DNA of 64,000 nt, taken from positions 24,618,571 through 24,682,570 of the forward strand of contig CM060107.1 in assembly GCA_030522415.1 (NCBI GenBank), in the 5' to 3' direction. The notes under the pieces are model-generated. The model had not been told where the DNA came from. It worked only from the letters and a program-made list of their open reading frames with translations, and searched no databases. Below, one piece after another: positions 43,796-54,981 of the stretch (positions within the stretch are counted from its first letter, which is position 1; each line of letters starts with the position of its first letter). This DNA is from Channallabes apus (lineage: Eukaryota; Chordata; Actinopteri; Siluriformes; Clariidae). A program made the position numbers and the translations under genes.

Positions 43796-45035
43796 CCTGT
43801 TAAGACATTACAAAAACTATATAAGAAACTTTTAAAGCACGAATTTGGGCATCTCATTTCATCATTATGAAAATAACATGAAGCACATATACACATGTTC
43901 ATTATGAAATATATGTTGTAAAACAAAATAAAATTCATGTTTGCTACAGCATTGGAAACAATATTGTTTTAGGTTAACCTTATACACAATTCATTTGTAC
44001 TTGGTCCGGCTTTTAGATAAAGTCCTTCCATGCGCCATCTGGCGGATATTCAGTGAAGCACAACACATTTATTTTAAATTCCTGAATGTTGCCTCCGGCA
44101 AGTCGCAGCACGCCGCGCGCTAAATTGCGGCCTCTCGCGGGAAAACACGCGCAGTCTTAAAGGCGACATCTGTAGGTTTATTGTCATGTGAGACTGGTCA
44201 CCATGCGCCAGGTGGTCACCAAAAACATCTGAGTAAGTCTCCAGGTCATACAGTTCATATCTGTTGATCTTTTAAGACCTGGGTGAGTAGAATGGCAACT
44301 GAGTTTTTCTTGGACCTGAATGGTGGTCATACATGGATGCAGGAGAACTCTGTAAGATGTTGGTCCTGTAGACCAAAATTTTTTTTATTTAAAAAATGCT
44401 GTCTTTGATAATGATTAGTTACTTTGTTAATCAAGAATAAAATATATATTGACTGCCTTGTGTGTCTGTGCAACTTTATACACATTAACCAGAGATTTTT
44501 TTTTCTCTCAGAAATGTTTTTTACTTACTCCTGAAAAGAACATGTCACTTAAAGTATAGTCCACATTGTTTATCAGGATCACCTATTTTACCTAGAGAAA
44601 CACCCATCTTCCTGGCAGAAACTGGTGGCTTTTAATTCTGCTTTATACCCTTTTCTATTGTATGGATGTTAAACAGCACTCATGCAACACAAGAAAATCA
44701 TTGCAAGTCTTGATCAGCTTTGTTAGAAGAGGATTGACTCCATATGCTGTATTGGGGTGGGAAAATTCTGTCAAAAAACTGTTCATCTTTGTCTCCAAGC
44801 TTTCTCAAGCACTCATTTTCTTAGTTTGTGATCTTTGGGAATACTTCAGTCTTTTTTAATAGGGCATGCTCTATGATTTCTGTGACCCCAAACATTCGTC
44901 CATTTTTTGCAACACCATATTGAGACCTGATGCAAGGTTACAGATATAAGCTGCTTTGAACCTCTTAGCCTGCTCAGCTGACTGTGGTCCAAGCCATTTT
45001 TAAAGCATCATACTCTTCTCTTGATATAACAGACC
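43796..45035. other. Stretch with repeat block B, otherwise unrecognised
   Basis: Block B of the dispersed repeat lies at about 44010-44029. A CpG-rich part (44090-44170) resembles 35850-35935 in inverted orientation. The rest shows no coding signal. Confidence 0.45.
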
Positions 45036-45039
45036 CAGA

Positions 45040-45740
45040 CTTGATCTCACAAAAGTGAGTACACCCCTCACATTCAGCAACTACTTTATTATATTTTCTC
45101 AAGGGACAATACTATAGAAATGAAAATTGGATATACTTTATAGTAGTCAATGTGCAGTTTGTATAACAGTACAGATTTACTGTCCTCTAATAATAACTCA
45201 ACATGCAGACTTTATTGTCTAAATAACTGGCAAATGAAAATGAGTACACCCTAAGTGAACATGCCAACACCGTGTCCAAAGTGTCAATATTTTATGTGAG
45301 CACCATTGTTATCTAGCACAACCTTAATCCTCCGAGGCATGGGATTCGTCAGAGCTGCACATGTTGTTGCTGGGATCCTCCTCCACTCCTCCACAATGAT
45401 ATCACAGAGCTGCTGGATGTTAGATATATGGTGATTCGCCTCCTTCCGCTTGAGGATGCCCCACAGGTGCACGATAGGGGTCAGGTCAGGAGACATACTA
45501 AGCCACTGACAAACACATGAACATGATGAATAGAACAGGTGACTTTGCATGGTTAAACCTCTCATCACTTGCAAAGGATGTACTCACATTTGTTGCCAGC
45601 TATTTTTAGAGGACATCTGTCAGTAAACGGTTATACAAGTTGCACAGTGACTACTCTAAAATTTATCCAAGTTTCATTTCTATAGTATTGTCCTTTGAGA
45701 AGATATTCTAAAATGTTTGCTGCAATTAGAGGGGTGTTCT
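45040..45740 (-). mobile_element. Tc1-like deletion derivative
   Basis: Inverted ends (ACACCCCTC..CAGCAA.., then GGACAATACTATAGAAATGA) lie near 45056-45125 and 45680-45737; the outermost right bases are degraded. Between them, minus-strand coding at 45284-45574 retains the last part of a transposase (SPDLTPIVHLWGILKRK and IVEEWRRIPATTC), with the catalytic Glu position changed (PIVHLW instead of PIEHLW). The first two thirds of the gene are deleted. Confidence 0.85.
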
Positions 45741-46092
45741 GGAGGTTTTTCCATTGTTTCATCTACAGAATTGCCATGGTCAATGAGATCTTTCCAATGC
45801 GTGATATATTGCCAGCTATAGATAAGTCTGGATTTACTCACAGATAGAGCATGAGTAGATGAATGCCTCCCTATCCTGCCCTCCCTGAACATTCTCATTT
45901 AGTTTGGCAGACAGATAAACAGTTTCCCAAACAATAAACCTGGATTTAGATTCAGGATGTTTCTTAGATGCCTATCAAATAAGGCAAGTAATAAAAAGTA
46001 TTGTAAGAAGACATATATATTTTCTGTTCTTTGTAGAAACCAAAATATGTTCTAACATTCACTCAGTTTGCTAACTCCTATATACTCAGTAT

Positions 46093-46351
46093 TGTCACGG
46101 GGGGAAGGCAGGAGAGGAAAGAACCCAATAGCAGGCACAAATTCTCTTAAATAATTTATTGGGGCACTATAGAGTTAAATAAACAGCGACCGGAGGAGTG
46201 TGTGTGTGTATGCGTGTCTGTGCGTGTGTGGGAGAGAGAGAGAGTCAGCGCGAAGCAGGGGGCGGCGCGTGTATGTGTGTGTGAGTGAGAGAGAGAGTCA
46301 ATGCGTGCACAGGATGCTTCGGGGAATACCTCGTGATGTAAGTAGGGGAAC
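46093..46351 (-). repeat. 3' LTR, truncated
   Basis: Matches 48577-48836 with few differences, then ends abruptly at about 46351 where RNase H coding sequence begins. The part missing is the 5' part (U3) of the LTR in element orientation. It contains GT- and GA-rich runs. Confidence 0.9.
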
Positions 46352-47577
46352 AGGCTCCTATACCCGAGTTGGAGGCATCTACTTCGACCACAAACTGAAG
46401 GCATGGGTCCGGTTGAAGTTAAAACAGGAGCCGAGGTGAACCGCCTCTTCAGATCCTGAAAGGACTCGACCGCTTGCTCTGACCAAATGAATGGGGTCTT
46501 GGCTGAAGTTAGGGAGATGAGTGGGGCGGCTACCGAACTATAGTTGCGGATGAATCGCCTGTAAAAATTTACGAACCCCAGGAAGCGCTGAAGTTCCTTG
46601 CGTGTCGTTGGGGCAGGCCAGTCAGTGACTGCCTTCAGCTTGGCGGGGTCCATTTGTATCCTAGATGGGGCGACAATGAAGCCCAGGAAAGAGACTGTGC
46701 GGCTGTGGAACTCACACTTTTCGAACTTGACGAACAGCTGGTTCTCAAGCAGCCTCTGAAGTACCTGACGGACATGCATCTTGTGTTCCTCCAAGGAACG
46801 CGAGAAGATGAGGATATCATCTAGATACACGAAGGCACAGATGCTTATGAAATCCCTGAGGACGTCATTGACTAGGGCTTGGAACACGGCCGAGGCGTTA
46901 GCCAACCCAAACAGCATGACCAGATACTCATAATGCCCTGATGGGGTGTTAACGGCAGTCTTCCACTCATCCCCTTCTCTCATCCTGACCAGGGGATAGG
47001 CGCTGCGAAGGTCCAATTTTGTGAAGAATTGGGCCCCCTGCAGGAGGTCGAAGGCTGTGGACATCAGGGGCAGCGGGTACCGATTCTTTATGGTGATGTC
47101 ATTCAGCCCCCTGTAGTCGATGCAAGGATGAAGGGTACCATCTTTTTTGGCCACTAAGAAAAACCCCGCCCCAGCGGATGATGATGGTCTAATGATGCCG
47201 GCGGCTAATGACTCAGAAATGTATTGGTCCATGACCCTCCATTCATTCTGGGAAAGTGAGAAGAGACGACCCCAACGTGGAGCAGTGCCAGGCAGGAGGT
47301 CAATAGCGCAATTGTACTGACGATGAGATGGAAGAGAGATGGCCCGAGAGTTACTGAACACAGCCTTGAGGTTGATGTAGTCATGTGGAAGCATGGGAAG
47401 ATCGGTAAACTCCTCAGGGGGACCTGAGGCTATGGTGGGATGAAGAGCAGATTTCAGGCAAGAGGCCAGGCAGAGAGGGCTCCATTCAAGTATAGCATTG
47501 TTTCTCCAGTCCACACGCAGGTTGTGTCGAACAAGCCATGGACGTCCAAGCACCAACTGGCACTGAGCTCTATCCAT
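46352..47577 (-). pseudogene. Ty3/Gypsy reverse transcriptase with RNase H start
   Basis: The frame starts in the protease-RT linker ([12 protein letters not shown]) and carries the RT motifs [21 protein letters not shown] (about 139-159), the first catalytic Asp in [15 protein letters not shown], and YLDD at 251-254, then the thumb and connection ([21 protein letters not shown]). Near residue 388 it shifts frame; the beginning of RNase H ([11 protein letters not shown]) is readable in another frame before the LTR junction at about 46352. The open frame continues into the LTR to 46156, which is not original coding. RT copies element RNA in cytoplasmic particles; this copy is dead. Confidence 0.9.
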
Positions 47578-47640
47578 GACGAGAAAGGAGATCTCCTCCG
47601 AGTGATTCCCAGAGGTCTTTAGGGTTACCGGAACAGTACG

Positions 47641-47952
47641 TCAGGTGATCGGAGGGAGCGGCGTTCCATCAAGGGCGTGGACGGACAACGGGGTGTTCAG
47701 GAGGAGAGTGGGAATGCGTAATTCCTTGATCTTTGTGGCACAGATCATATTCTGGTCGGAGCCGGAGTTGACGAGGGCATGGGCTACGTAGGGCTGATTG
47801 TCTAGGAAGAGCGTGACGGGAAGAACTGGACGGCCTCTAGGCAACTGCTCTTGGGTGTGCCCCTCCAGTGTGCCTAGGTTCACTGGGGGGGGGGCCTGGC
47901 TTTTAACGGGCATTGCAGACGCAGGTGCCCAACCTGACCACAGTAGAGGCAC
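47641..47952 (-). pseudogene. Ty3/Gypsy protease region
   Basis: A 103-residue frame holds an aspartic-protease-like segment with LVNSGSDQNMI, where the catalytic D-S-G is changed to N-S-G, followed by PTLLLNTPLSVHALDGTPL. It overlaps the gag frame by about 70 bases and is separated from the RT frame by a short break (47578-47640). Confidence 0.8.
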
Positions 47953-48563
47953 GCTCCTGCCTGGATCCGGCGTTGCCGTTCCTCTGGCGAGATCCGGGTT
48001 CGTCCAACCTGCATGGGCTCAGCAGGAGAGACGACTGGCGTGGTCAGTGTGGAAGGGGTCCCTGCCCTATGCCCGGGCTGGCTAAGGGTGCGGTGTCTAC
48101 GCCTGAGGCGCGAATCCACTCGCCCTGCGAGATCCATCAGCCCGATCAGGTCTTCAGGAAGCTGCTGAGACACCAGCTGGTCCATGACAAGCTCAGAGAG
48201 CCCATTCAGGAAGGTATCATAAAGCGCCTGAGTGTCCCACTGAGCGGCAGCTGCCAGGATTCGGAACACAATAGCGTAGTCATAAGCGGACTGGGAACCC
48301 TGACGGAGCTCCAAAAGCTGCCTAGCGACCTCCCTTCCGACATGGGATCGGTCGTAGGCTGGGGGTGTGAGCGTAGATGGAAGGGCTGAACAAACCTGCT
48401 GAAACTGGACTGACAGTTGTGACAAGCTTTGGGATATCTGTTGAATGCTTTGCTGGTGGGAATTAATAAGAGCACACTGTTGGGCGGATCGGTTACTTGC
48501 CCTAGATTGTAGGTGGTTGCAAAGACCCGACCTGGAGGGAAAAGTATCTGCTGGGTCTGTCAT
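47880..48563 (-). pseudogene. Sushi-like gag with internal deletion
   Basis: The 227-residue frame begins 13 bases after the 5' LTR. It has a Gln/Ser-rich N-terminus, a shortened capsid part resuming at VGREVARQLLELRQGSQSAY, and a zinc knuckle CLYCGQVGHLRLQC. Sushi-like Gag proteins are longer; most of the N-terminal capsid half, between about residues 66 and 76, is missing, so particle assembly is unlikely. This family is the relative from which mammalian PEG10/RTL genes were derived. Confidence 0.85.
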
Positions 48564-48576
48564 GGCCGCAGTGTAC

Positions 48577-49054
48577 TGTCACGGGGGGAAAGGCAGGAGA
48601 GGAAAGAACCCAATAGCAGACACAAATTCTCTTAAAGGAATTTATTGGGGCACTAAAGAGTTAAATAAACAGCGACCGGAGGAGTGTGTGTGTGTATGCG
48701 TGTCTGTGCGTGTGTGGGAGAGAGAGAGTCAGCGCGCAGCAGGGGGGCGGCGCGTGTATGTGTGTGTGTATGTGTGTGTGAGTGAGAGAGAGAGTCAATG
48801 CGTGCACAGGATGCTTCGGGGAATACCTCGTTATGTAAATAGGGGAACGGGCGAAGACGTCAGAGAACCCGGAAGTGAAAGCGCACAAATTATCCTCGGT
48901 TGTAGCGAGGAGCGCGGCTAAGCGCTAAGTGGGTTCCTGACGTGGGTCCGCTTGCGATAGCGGGGAGAAGGGCAGAGAGGTTCCTCAAGGAGTACAAGCG
49001 CGGTGCGCGTCGCGGGAGATCCTCGTGACAAGGAGAAGGAGCTGGCTCGTGACA
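48577..49054 (-). repeat. 5' LTR of the Gypsy element
   Basis: The 478-base LTR reads, on the minus strand, from TGTCACGAG to CGTGACA, giving TG..CA ends. GT- and GA-rich runs lie in its centre and AATAAA occurs on the minus strand near 48641-48646. The interval to the gag ATG is only 13 bases, leaving no usual tRNA primer site of 18 bases before the coding start. Confidence 0.92.
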
Positions 49055-49059
49055 AGTAT

Positions 49060-49655
49060 ATACACACACTGTGTATATATCATAGATGGATATATATAAA
49101 AATATATATAGCCTTGATTCGACAATGCCATTGGTGGAGACATTGCACCCTCTAATGGGCAGCATGAGAATCATTATTAATTCTGCTTGCCAGAAGTCAG
49201 AAAAATATGTGCTACAGCACTTAGGTTGGATGTCACGGAAGACACGGAATGGAGAAGAGTGAAAATGATATCAAGTTCAATGATGTTGATTGCTTAAAAT
49301 TATGCCTTATTATGTAGAATCAGAACTGAAATGCAATACTTATAGCCTATAAAATAACTTATAACCTATAAAATAGATACTGTGGTACCTCCGGCATTCA
49401 AATTTTAGGCAAATTCTTAAGGTAAAATTTTGTATTATGAAACATATTTTCCCATAGGAACTAATGCAAATGCATATAAAAGAAAAGAAGTGACCTGTAA
49501 ATGAATTTAAACATGAAATAAATAGACATTAAGCTCCACTTAACCTTAATTAATGATTCCTTTTTGCTTAAGCTGCTTTAAAAATTAAACAAAGTGGCTC
49601 CATTTTCTTCTTGCTAACAACAGGTGCAAGATGGAGGTGCAAGATATGTCAGTGG
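49060..49655. other. Non-coding stretch, nothing firm
   Basis: A motif TACTGTGGTACCTCCGG at about 49379 resembles the end of a TA-targeting transposon, but no partner end was found. Confidence 0.4.
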
Positions 49656-49660
49656 CGCAA

Positions 49661-49714
49661 ACCTATGCCAACAAAGAAAACACAGCCCGGTGCTTTCTTT
49701 GTTGGCATAGGTTT
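49661..49714. repeat. Perfect 20-base inverted repeat
   Basis: AACCTATGCCAACAAAGAAA at 49661-49680 and its exact inverse at 49695-49714 enclose a 14-base loop. Confidence 0.85.
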
Positions 49715-50089
49715 TTCATTTTATTAGTGTTACTGAGTGTTATTGCACATTGTTACCTTATTGAAGCTCTTCGGTACAGCCGTGATGAACTCCTCAGCAT
49801 TAATGGTGACATATACCACCTCCGCTCCAATGCTATATAACCCCTGGGAACTCCTGTGGCAGTAAACCGGAGGAGGAGGAGATGTTGTGAGCGGAGGTGG
49901 AAGAGAAGCAGTTGGGCAGGCGTGAATCCTAGGCTAAAGACTAAGTCCTTCATAACTTTCCTTAAAGACTCTATGTAGCGCAGCCACACAAGAGGGACAC
50001 TTTCAACAACAGGGAAATAGTTGTAGAGCTAATGCTGCTCACCTGTGGCCGAAGGTGTGCCCTAGCGGTTTCTGTTTCCCCTTTGACAG

Positions 50090-50593
50090 TGTTGGTCACC
50101 GGGCAAGTTCCCACGCGCATGCGCGATCGCGACGCAAGGGAACCCGGAAGTGACGTGGGTCACATGAGCCGGCATAAAGTCGGAACCGGCGTAGAAGCCG
50201 GCACGGAGGGATGTTGACAGCGCGCTGTATGGTTTTGGAAGCTGAGAGCCTGTTTGTGGATTACCTTGCATTAATTTCATCCAGTACCCAGCTCATTCCG
50301 TTTCTCGATCTCCAAGACTTACCATCATTATCTGGTGAGATCGACCAACTCACCATTTTCATACCTATTGCCGTTTTTCAGACACTGGACTATCATACAC
50401 ACACTCACACACCCGCATACATCACGTACACACTATTTATATTTGTATTATATTTGTATATATTGGTTTTGGTGCACCTTGTTTGTTTATTTATCTGTTT
50501 GTCGCTGTATAATACACTTGGTTCAATTTATTACAATTGTTTTGTGTCGCGTCGTATATTGTCCTGCCGCGATTACTGGAGTAATCAGTAACA
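50090..50593 (+). repeat. Candidate solo LTR
   Basis: Starts TGTTGGTCACC and ends CAGTAACA, with a CpG-rich first half containing GCGCATGCGC (50115-50124, NRF1-like) and GGAAGTGACGTGGGTCAC, and an AT-rich second half, as in fish Gypsy LTRs. The flanking five bases differ (GACAG, ATACT), so the limits or the assignment may be wrong. Confidence 0.4.
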
Positions 50594-51256
50594 ATACTGG
50601 AAGTAGTGTTTAACAGCCCATATTTAGATTCCCGAATCCGTTTTTTTTGTAACCAAGCGGTTAATACAATCCAAGCGTTACAACTACTTAAGGGGTAGAA
50701 GGGTTTTTTTTATCAGGAAACAAGGAAAAGGTAAAAACTGTGAAGAGTGAACTAAGAACAAAGATCAGGCGTGGAAAAGCATGATACAAGAAGAAGATGT
50801 AGGATCAGCTGCAGCAGAATAATGTCAGTGATGTGTGAAAGAGGCTCAAAACCATCACTGGTCAGGAAGAGACAGGACAAGTTGATAAAGGAGGCGAACT
50901 CAGTTCTGGATATTCCCCAGTACATTGACCAGGATCATTGCAGGATAATGAGTCTCATATCCTGTATGTTACATCTAAAGTGTCTGAAGTTGTACTGTCC
51001 TCTATATACGTCCTCTGTATATTTAGACAGCGAGCTAAACTCTACCCTCATCAAAATGACAGACACGGTATGTCTCTTTCCAACTTTTAATAAGGATAGG
51101 GTAAAACTATGAAACAAAGTAAGAAAACAATAAACAATATAAGTATACACACTCAATATTTACACACAAACACTTTTACAAATGCAATATTCCCCAATAT
51201 CAATCCAACAGGTATGTAATAATTAACAAAGGACATCATAATGATACAGCTAACAT
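50594..51256. other. Unassigned sequence left of the LINE
   Basis: Possibly the continuation of BEL/Pao LTR or flanking DNA into which the LINE inserted; no direct evidence. Confidence 0.3.
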
Positions 51257-51264
51257 AAACAAAT

Positions 51265-53394
51265 CTTCTTCTTTGTCTTTCGGCTGTTCCCTTTCAGGGG
51301 TCGCCACAGCGAATCATCTGCCTCCATCTAACCCTATCCTCTGCATCCTCTTCTCTCACACCAACTAACTTCATGTCCTCTCTCACTGCATCCATAAATC
51401 TCCTCTTTGGTCTTCCTCTAGACCTCCTGCCTGGCAGTTCCAACCTCAGCATCCTTCTACCAATATATTCACAATCTCTCCTCTGAACATGTCCAAACCA
51501 CCTCAATCTGGCCTCTCTGACTTTATCTCCAAAACATCTCACATGGGTTGTCCCTCTGATGAACTGATTCTTGATCCTATCCATCCTCGTGACTCCCAAA
51601 GAGGACCTCAACATCTTCAGCTCTGCTACCTCTAGCTCTGCCTCCTGTCTTTTCTTCAGTGCCACTGTCTCTAAGCCGTAGAGCATTGCTGGTCTCACCA
51701 CTGTCCTGTACACCTTTCCTTTCATTCTCGCTGATACTCTTTTATCGCACAACACACCTGACACTTTTCTCCACCCATTCCAACCTGCCTGTACTCGTCT
51801 CTTCACCTCCTTTGAACACTCTCCGTTGCTCTCGACAGTTGACCCTAAGTACTTAAAATCCTGCACCTTCTTTACCTCTGCTCCCTGTAGCCTCACTGTT
51901 CCTCTTGGGTCCCTCTCATTCACACACATGTATTCCGTCTTGCTGCGGCTAACCTTCATTCCTCTGCTTTCCAGAGCGTACCTCCACCTCTCCAAATTTT
52001 CTTCCACCTGTTCCCTGCACTCGCTACAAAGCACAATGTCATCTGCAAACATCATAGACCATGGATACTCCTGTCTAACTTCATCTGTCATCCTGTCCAT
52101 CACTAGAGCAAACAAAAAGGGGCTTAGAGCCGATCCTTGATGCAGACCCACCTCCACCTTGAACTCTTCTGTCACACCTACAGCACATCTCACCACCGTC
52201 TTACAACTCTCATACATGTCCTGCACCACTCTAACATACTTCTCTGCCACTCCAGACTTCCTCATACAACACCACAGCTCCTCTCTCGGCACCCTGTCGT
52301 ACGCTTTCTCTAAATCTACAAAGACACAATGCAACTCTTTATTACCTTCTCTGTACTTCTCCATCAGCATCCTCAAAGCAAATACTGCATCTGATGTACT
52401 CTTTCTAGACATAAAACCATATTGCTGCTCACAAATTCTCACCTCTGCCCTTAAGCTAGCTTCCACTACTCTTTCCCACAGCTTCATTGTATGGCTCATT
52501 AGCTTTATGCCTCTGTAATTGCCACAGCTCTGCACATCTCCTTTGTTCTTAAAAATCGGCACCAATACACTTCTCTCCATTCCTCTGGAATCCTCTCACT
52601 CTCCAAGATCTCGTTAAACAAACTAGTCAGAAACTCTACTGCCACCTCTCCTAAGCACTTCCATACCTCCACAGGTATGTCATCAGGACCAAGAGCCTTT
52701 CCACTCTTCATCCTTTCCAGCCTTTCATCCTCTTCAACGCCCTTCTCACCTCACTTTTACTAATATTTGCTACTTCCTGCTCCACAACAGTCACCTCTTC
52801 TACTCTTTGTTCTCTTTCGTTTTCCTCATGCATCAACTCCTCAAAGTACTCCTTCCATCTTCCCATCACCCTCCTGGCATCTGTCAGTACATTTCCATCT
52901 CTATCTTTAATCACTCTAACCTGCTGCACATCCTTCCCATCTCTCTTTGCCTCGCCAACCTGTACAGATCCACCTCTCCCTCCTTACTGTCCAGCCTAGC
53001 ATACAAGTCCTAGTATTCTCTTTGTTTGGCCTTTGCCACTTCTACCTTCACCTTACGGTGCATCTCCTGGTACTCCTGTCTACTCTCTTCAGTCCTCTCA
53101 GAGTCCCAGTTCTTCCTAGCTAGCCTCTTTCCCTGTATACACTCCTGGACTTCCTCATTCCACCACCAAGTCTCCTTGTCTCCTTTTCCCTTACCTGATG
53201 ATACACCAAGTACCCTCCTACCTGTCTCCCTGATCACATTGCCTGTACTTGTCCAGTCAACTGAAAGCACCTCCTGACCACCCATAGCTTGTCTCAACTC
53301 CTCCCTAAAGACTACACAACATTCTTCCTTTCTTAGCTTCCACCACTTTGTCCTCTGCTCTGCCTTTGTCCTCTTCACCTTCCTCACCACCTGG
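51265..53394 (-). mobile_element. 5'-truncated RTE-like LINE with 8-base target duplication
   Basis: AAACAAAT occurs at 51257-51264 and 53395-53402, flanking the whole. Coding sequence begins within the linker between endonuclease and RT (53010-53390, WWWNEEVQECIQGKRLARKN), so the endonuclease is missing, the usual 5' truncation. The 3' end finishes in a short AAGAAGAAG-type tail. The class (RTE-like) rests on the RT text. Confidence 0.88.
51294..52580 (-). pseudogene. LINE reverse transcriptase, C-terminal part
   Basis: The 428-residue frame has NYRGIKLMSHTMKLWERVVE, FVDLEKAYDRVPREELW (first catalytic Asp), GLHQGSALSPFLFALVMD and the catalytic FADDIVLCSE, then the C-terminal RRSRGRPKRRFMDAVREDM. 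The upstream RT part is split over other frames at 52505-52711 (GKALGPDDIPVEVWKCLGE) and 52708-52929, and the linker at 53010-53390. In an intact element this enzyme primes reverse transcription at a nicked chromosomal site. Frameshifts and lack of endonuclease make it inactive. Confidence 0.9.
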
Positions 53395-53402
53395 AAACAA
53401 AT

Positions 53403-53558
53403 ATATGTACAAACTATAAATCCAACAAATAACCAAATGCTATAAAATATAGATGAATAAGAACAATAAACATACCAACGAAGCTACCAAAGGCCAAGGA
53501 TGAACACAGATGTTTGCTGATTAACTGCAGCACATGTTCAGAACTGCCCATCATGGAA
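53403..53558 (-). repeat. Probable inner part of a BEL/Pao 3' LTR
   Basis: Inferred from position only: it lies between the LINE and the DIRS element, and on the other side of the DIRS element a BEL/Pao LTR begins (58826). No second LTR copy is present to test it. Confidence 0.35.
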
Positions 53559-53610
53559 AACGTCTCGGGTTACTTTGCTGTAACCCTGTTCCCTGAGAGG
53601 CGGGAACGAG

Positions 53611-53786
53611 ATGCTGCGTTAGAACGCTTATGGGAACTATCTTGTCGCATTGCCGGCCGTGAAGCATGTGTGGAAAAACGCCATTATCTGGCTATATATA
53701 ACCTCGGTCAGGTGACGTCATCTGATTAGATCAGGTGGAGGTTATAAATACCGGAAAGCCGGCAACAAAACCTCAGATTATTTGTC
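53611..53786. repeat. DIRS left inverted terminal repeat
   Basis: Complementary to 58500-58675 almost base for base (for example TGACGTCATCTGATTAGATC). Outside it, 53559-53610 is unique to this end. Confidence 0.93.
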
Positions 53787-53825
53787 GGAATGGACATCCG
53801 GTCACATGGTAGTGCAGCGTTCGGA

Positions 53826-53931
53826 CGCAGCATCTCGTTCCCGCCTCTCAGGGAACAGGGTTACAGCAAAGTAACCCGAGACGTTCCCTTTCGAGGCTTC
53901 ACTCAATGCTGCATTAGAACGCTTATGGGAA
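53826..53931. other. DIRS internal complementary region
   Basis: Bases 53826-53885 are the inverse complement of the left end of the element (53559 to about 53618). Bases 53883-53931 are the inverse complement of the right end (about 58650-58698). The two halves share GTT (53883-53885). In the DIRS model this region templates completion of the ends and circle formation. Confidence 0.9.
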
Positions 53932-54016
53932 TGAGAATACCAACGCCGCCACACTACAGGTGTCTGGACCCCAAGGTTGTGTAGCGTGTGCGCACAAGAC
54001 CGAGAAGGTCTCAGAT

Positions 54017-54873
54017 TCATGTCCGGGAAGCTGACCCGAGGACTCGTGAGCCCGGAGTGGCATGGACATCCAGACTATAAAATCTTATAAATGTGTGTGG
54101 AGAGGACCAACCCGCCGCGTCACACACTTGTTGCAGGGGAGTACCTCTTGCAAGAGCAATAGATGAGGCGACCCCTCTGGTTGAACGAGCCCTGACTCCT
54201 AGGGGCGAAGTAAGTCCACGCGCCTCGTACGAGAGGGCAATAGCATCTCTCACCCAGTGTGACAGAGTATGTGTGGTGGCGGCCGCCCCTCGGTTGCGGC
54301 CTCCATAACATATAAAGAGTTGCTCTGACTTACGCCACTGGCTGGTGCGGTGGACATAAGCCTGAAGAGCACGTACTGGGCACAGTAGGTGAAGTTTCTC
54401 CTGCTCCGAATCCGCAAAAAGGCAGAGGACAGAAGGCTTCCAGGATGACAGGGTACATGGTTGAGAAAGGAACAGTCCAGGCAAGATGGGGAGACTGACA
54501 ATGCACGCAGGTCTCCGATCCTCTTTAGAGAGGTGATGGCCATAAGAAGAACCATCTTGAGAGTCAGAAGCTTGTCGGGCGCTATGTTTAGCGGTTCAAA
54601 AGGAGTGTCGATCAGACCTTCGAGCATGATAGATAAATCCCATGAGGGAGCCGTGACTCTAGTGGGTGGCCCCAACCGTTTAGCTCCACGAATGAAACGG
54701 GCAACTAAAGGGTGATTTCCCACAGTAACCCCTTCAGTCAGGACGTGGCAGGCTGAAATAGCGGCCACGTACGTTCTGAGGGTACTAGGGCACAAGCCCG
54801 AGGACAATTTCTCTTGCAGGAATTCCAGCACTGAAACGATTTGGCAGTGGACTGGGTCCACCTGCTTTGCCAT
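54017..54873 (-). pseudogene. DIRS tyrosine recombinase
   Basis: Two overlapping frames (54250-54873 and 54017-54484) make up the enzyme, with a frame break in the 54484-54520 zone. The N-terminal helical part has STLRTYVAAISACHVL; the first catalytic Arg is in SLKRIGDLRALS; the C-terminal part has RARSTRGVASS and the nucleophile Tyr in HTFIRFYSLDV. The H-x-x-R motif usual for this enzyme reads R-S-T-R here, so the His is changed. It would integrate circular cDNA in the nucleus. Frame break and substitution indicate decay. Confidence 0.9.
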
Positions 54874-54981
54874 GCACCAGCTCTCGAATACCTTCCATTT
54901 GAAGGCATAAATCCTTCTAGTGGAGGGAGCCCTAGCACTTAGGATGGTGTCAATTACGCCGGCTGAAAGGCCGCTCGTGGC

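Larger units (their letters stand above)
46093..49054 (-). mobile_element. Sushi-like Ty3/Gypsy retrotransposon, internally deleted
   Basis: LTR sequence lies at both ends in the same orientation and the five bases AGTAT flank the whole (46088-46092 and 49055-49059), so both insertion borders are intact. The internal region runs gag, protease, reverse transcriptase and stops at the start of RNase H, where it joins directly to the 3' LTR; the rest of RNase H and integrase are missing. Gag is also shortened. Confidence 0.93.

Noticed and set aside
50090..50593. Full LTR retrotransposon starting here
   Set aside because: No gag or pol follows on either side and no second LTR; kept only as a candidate solo LTR.
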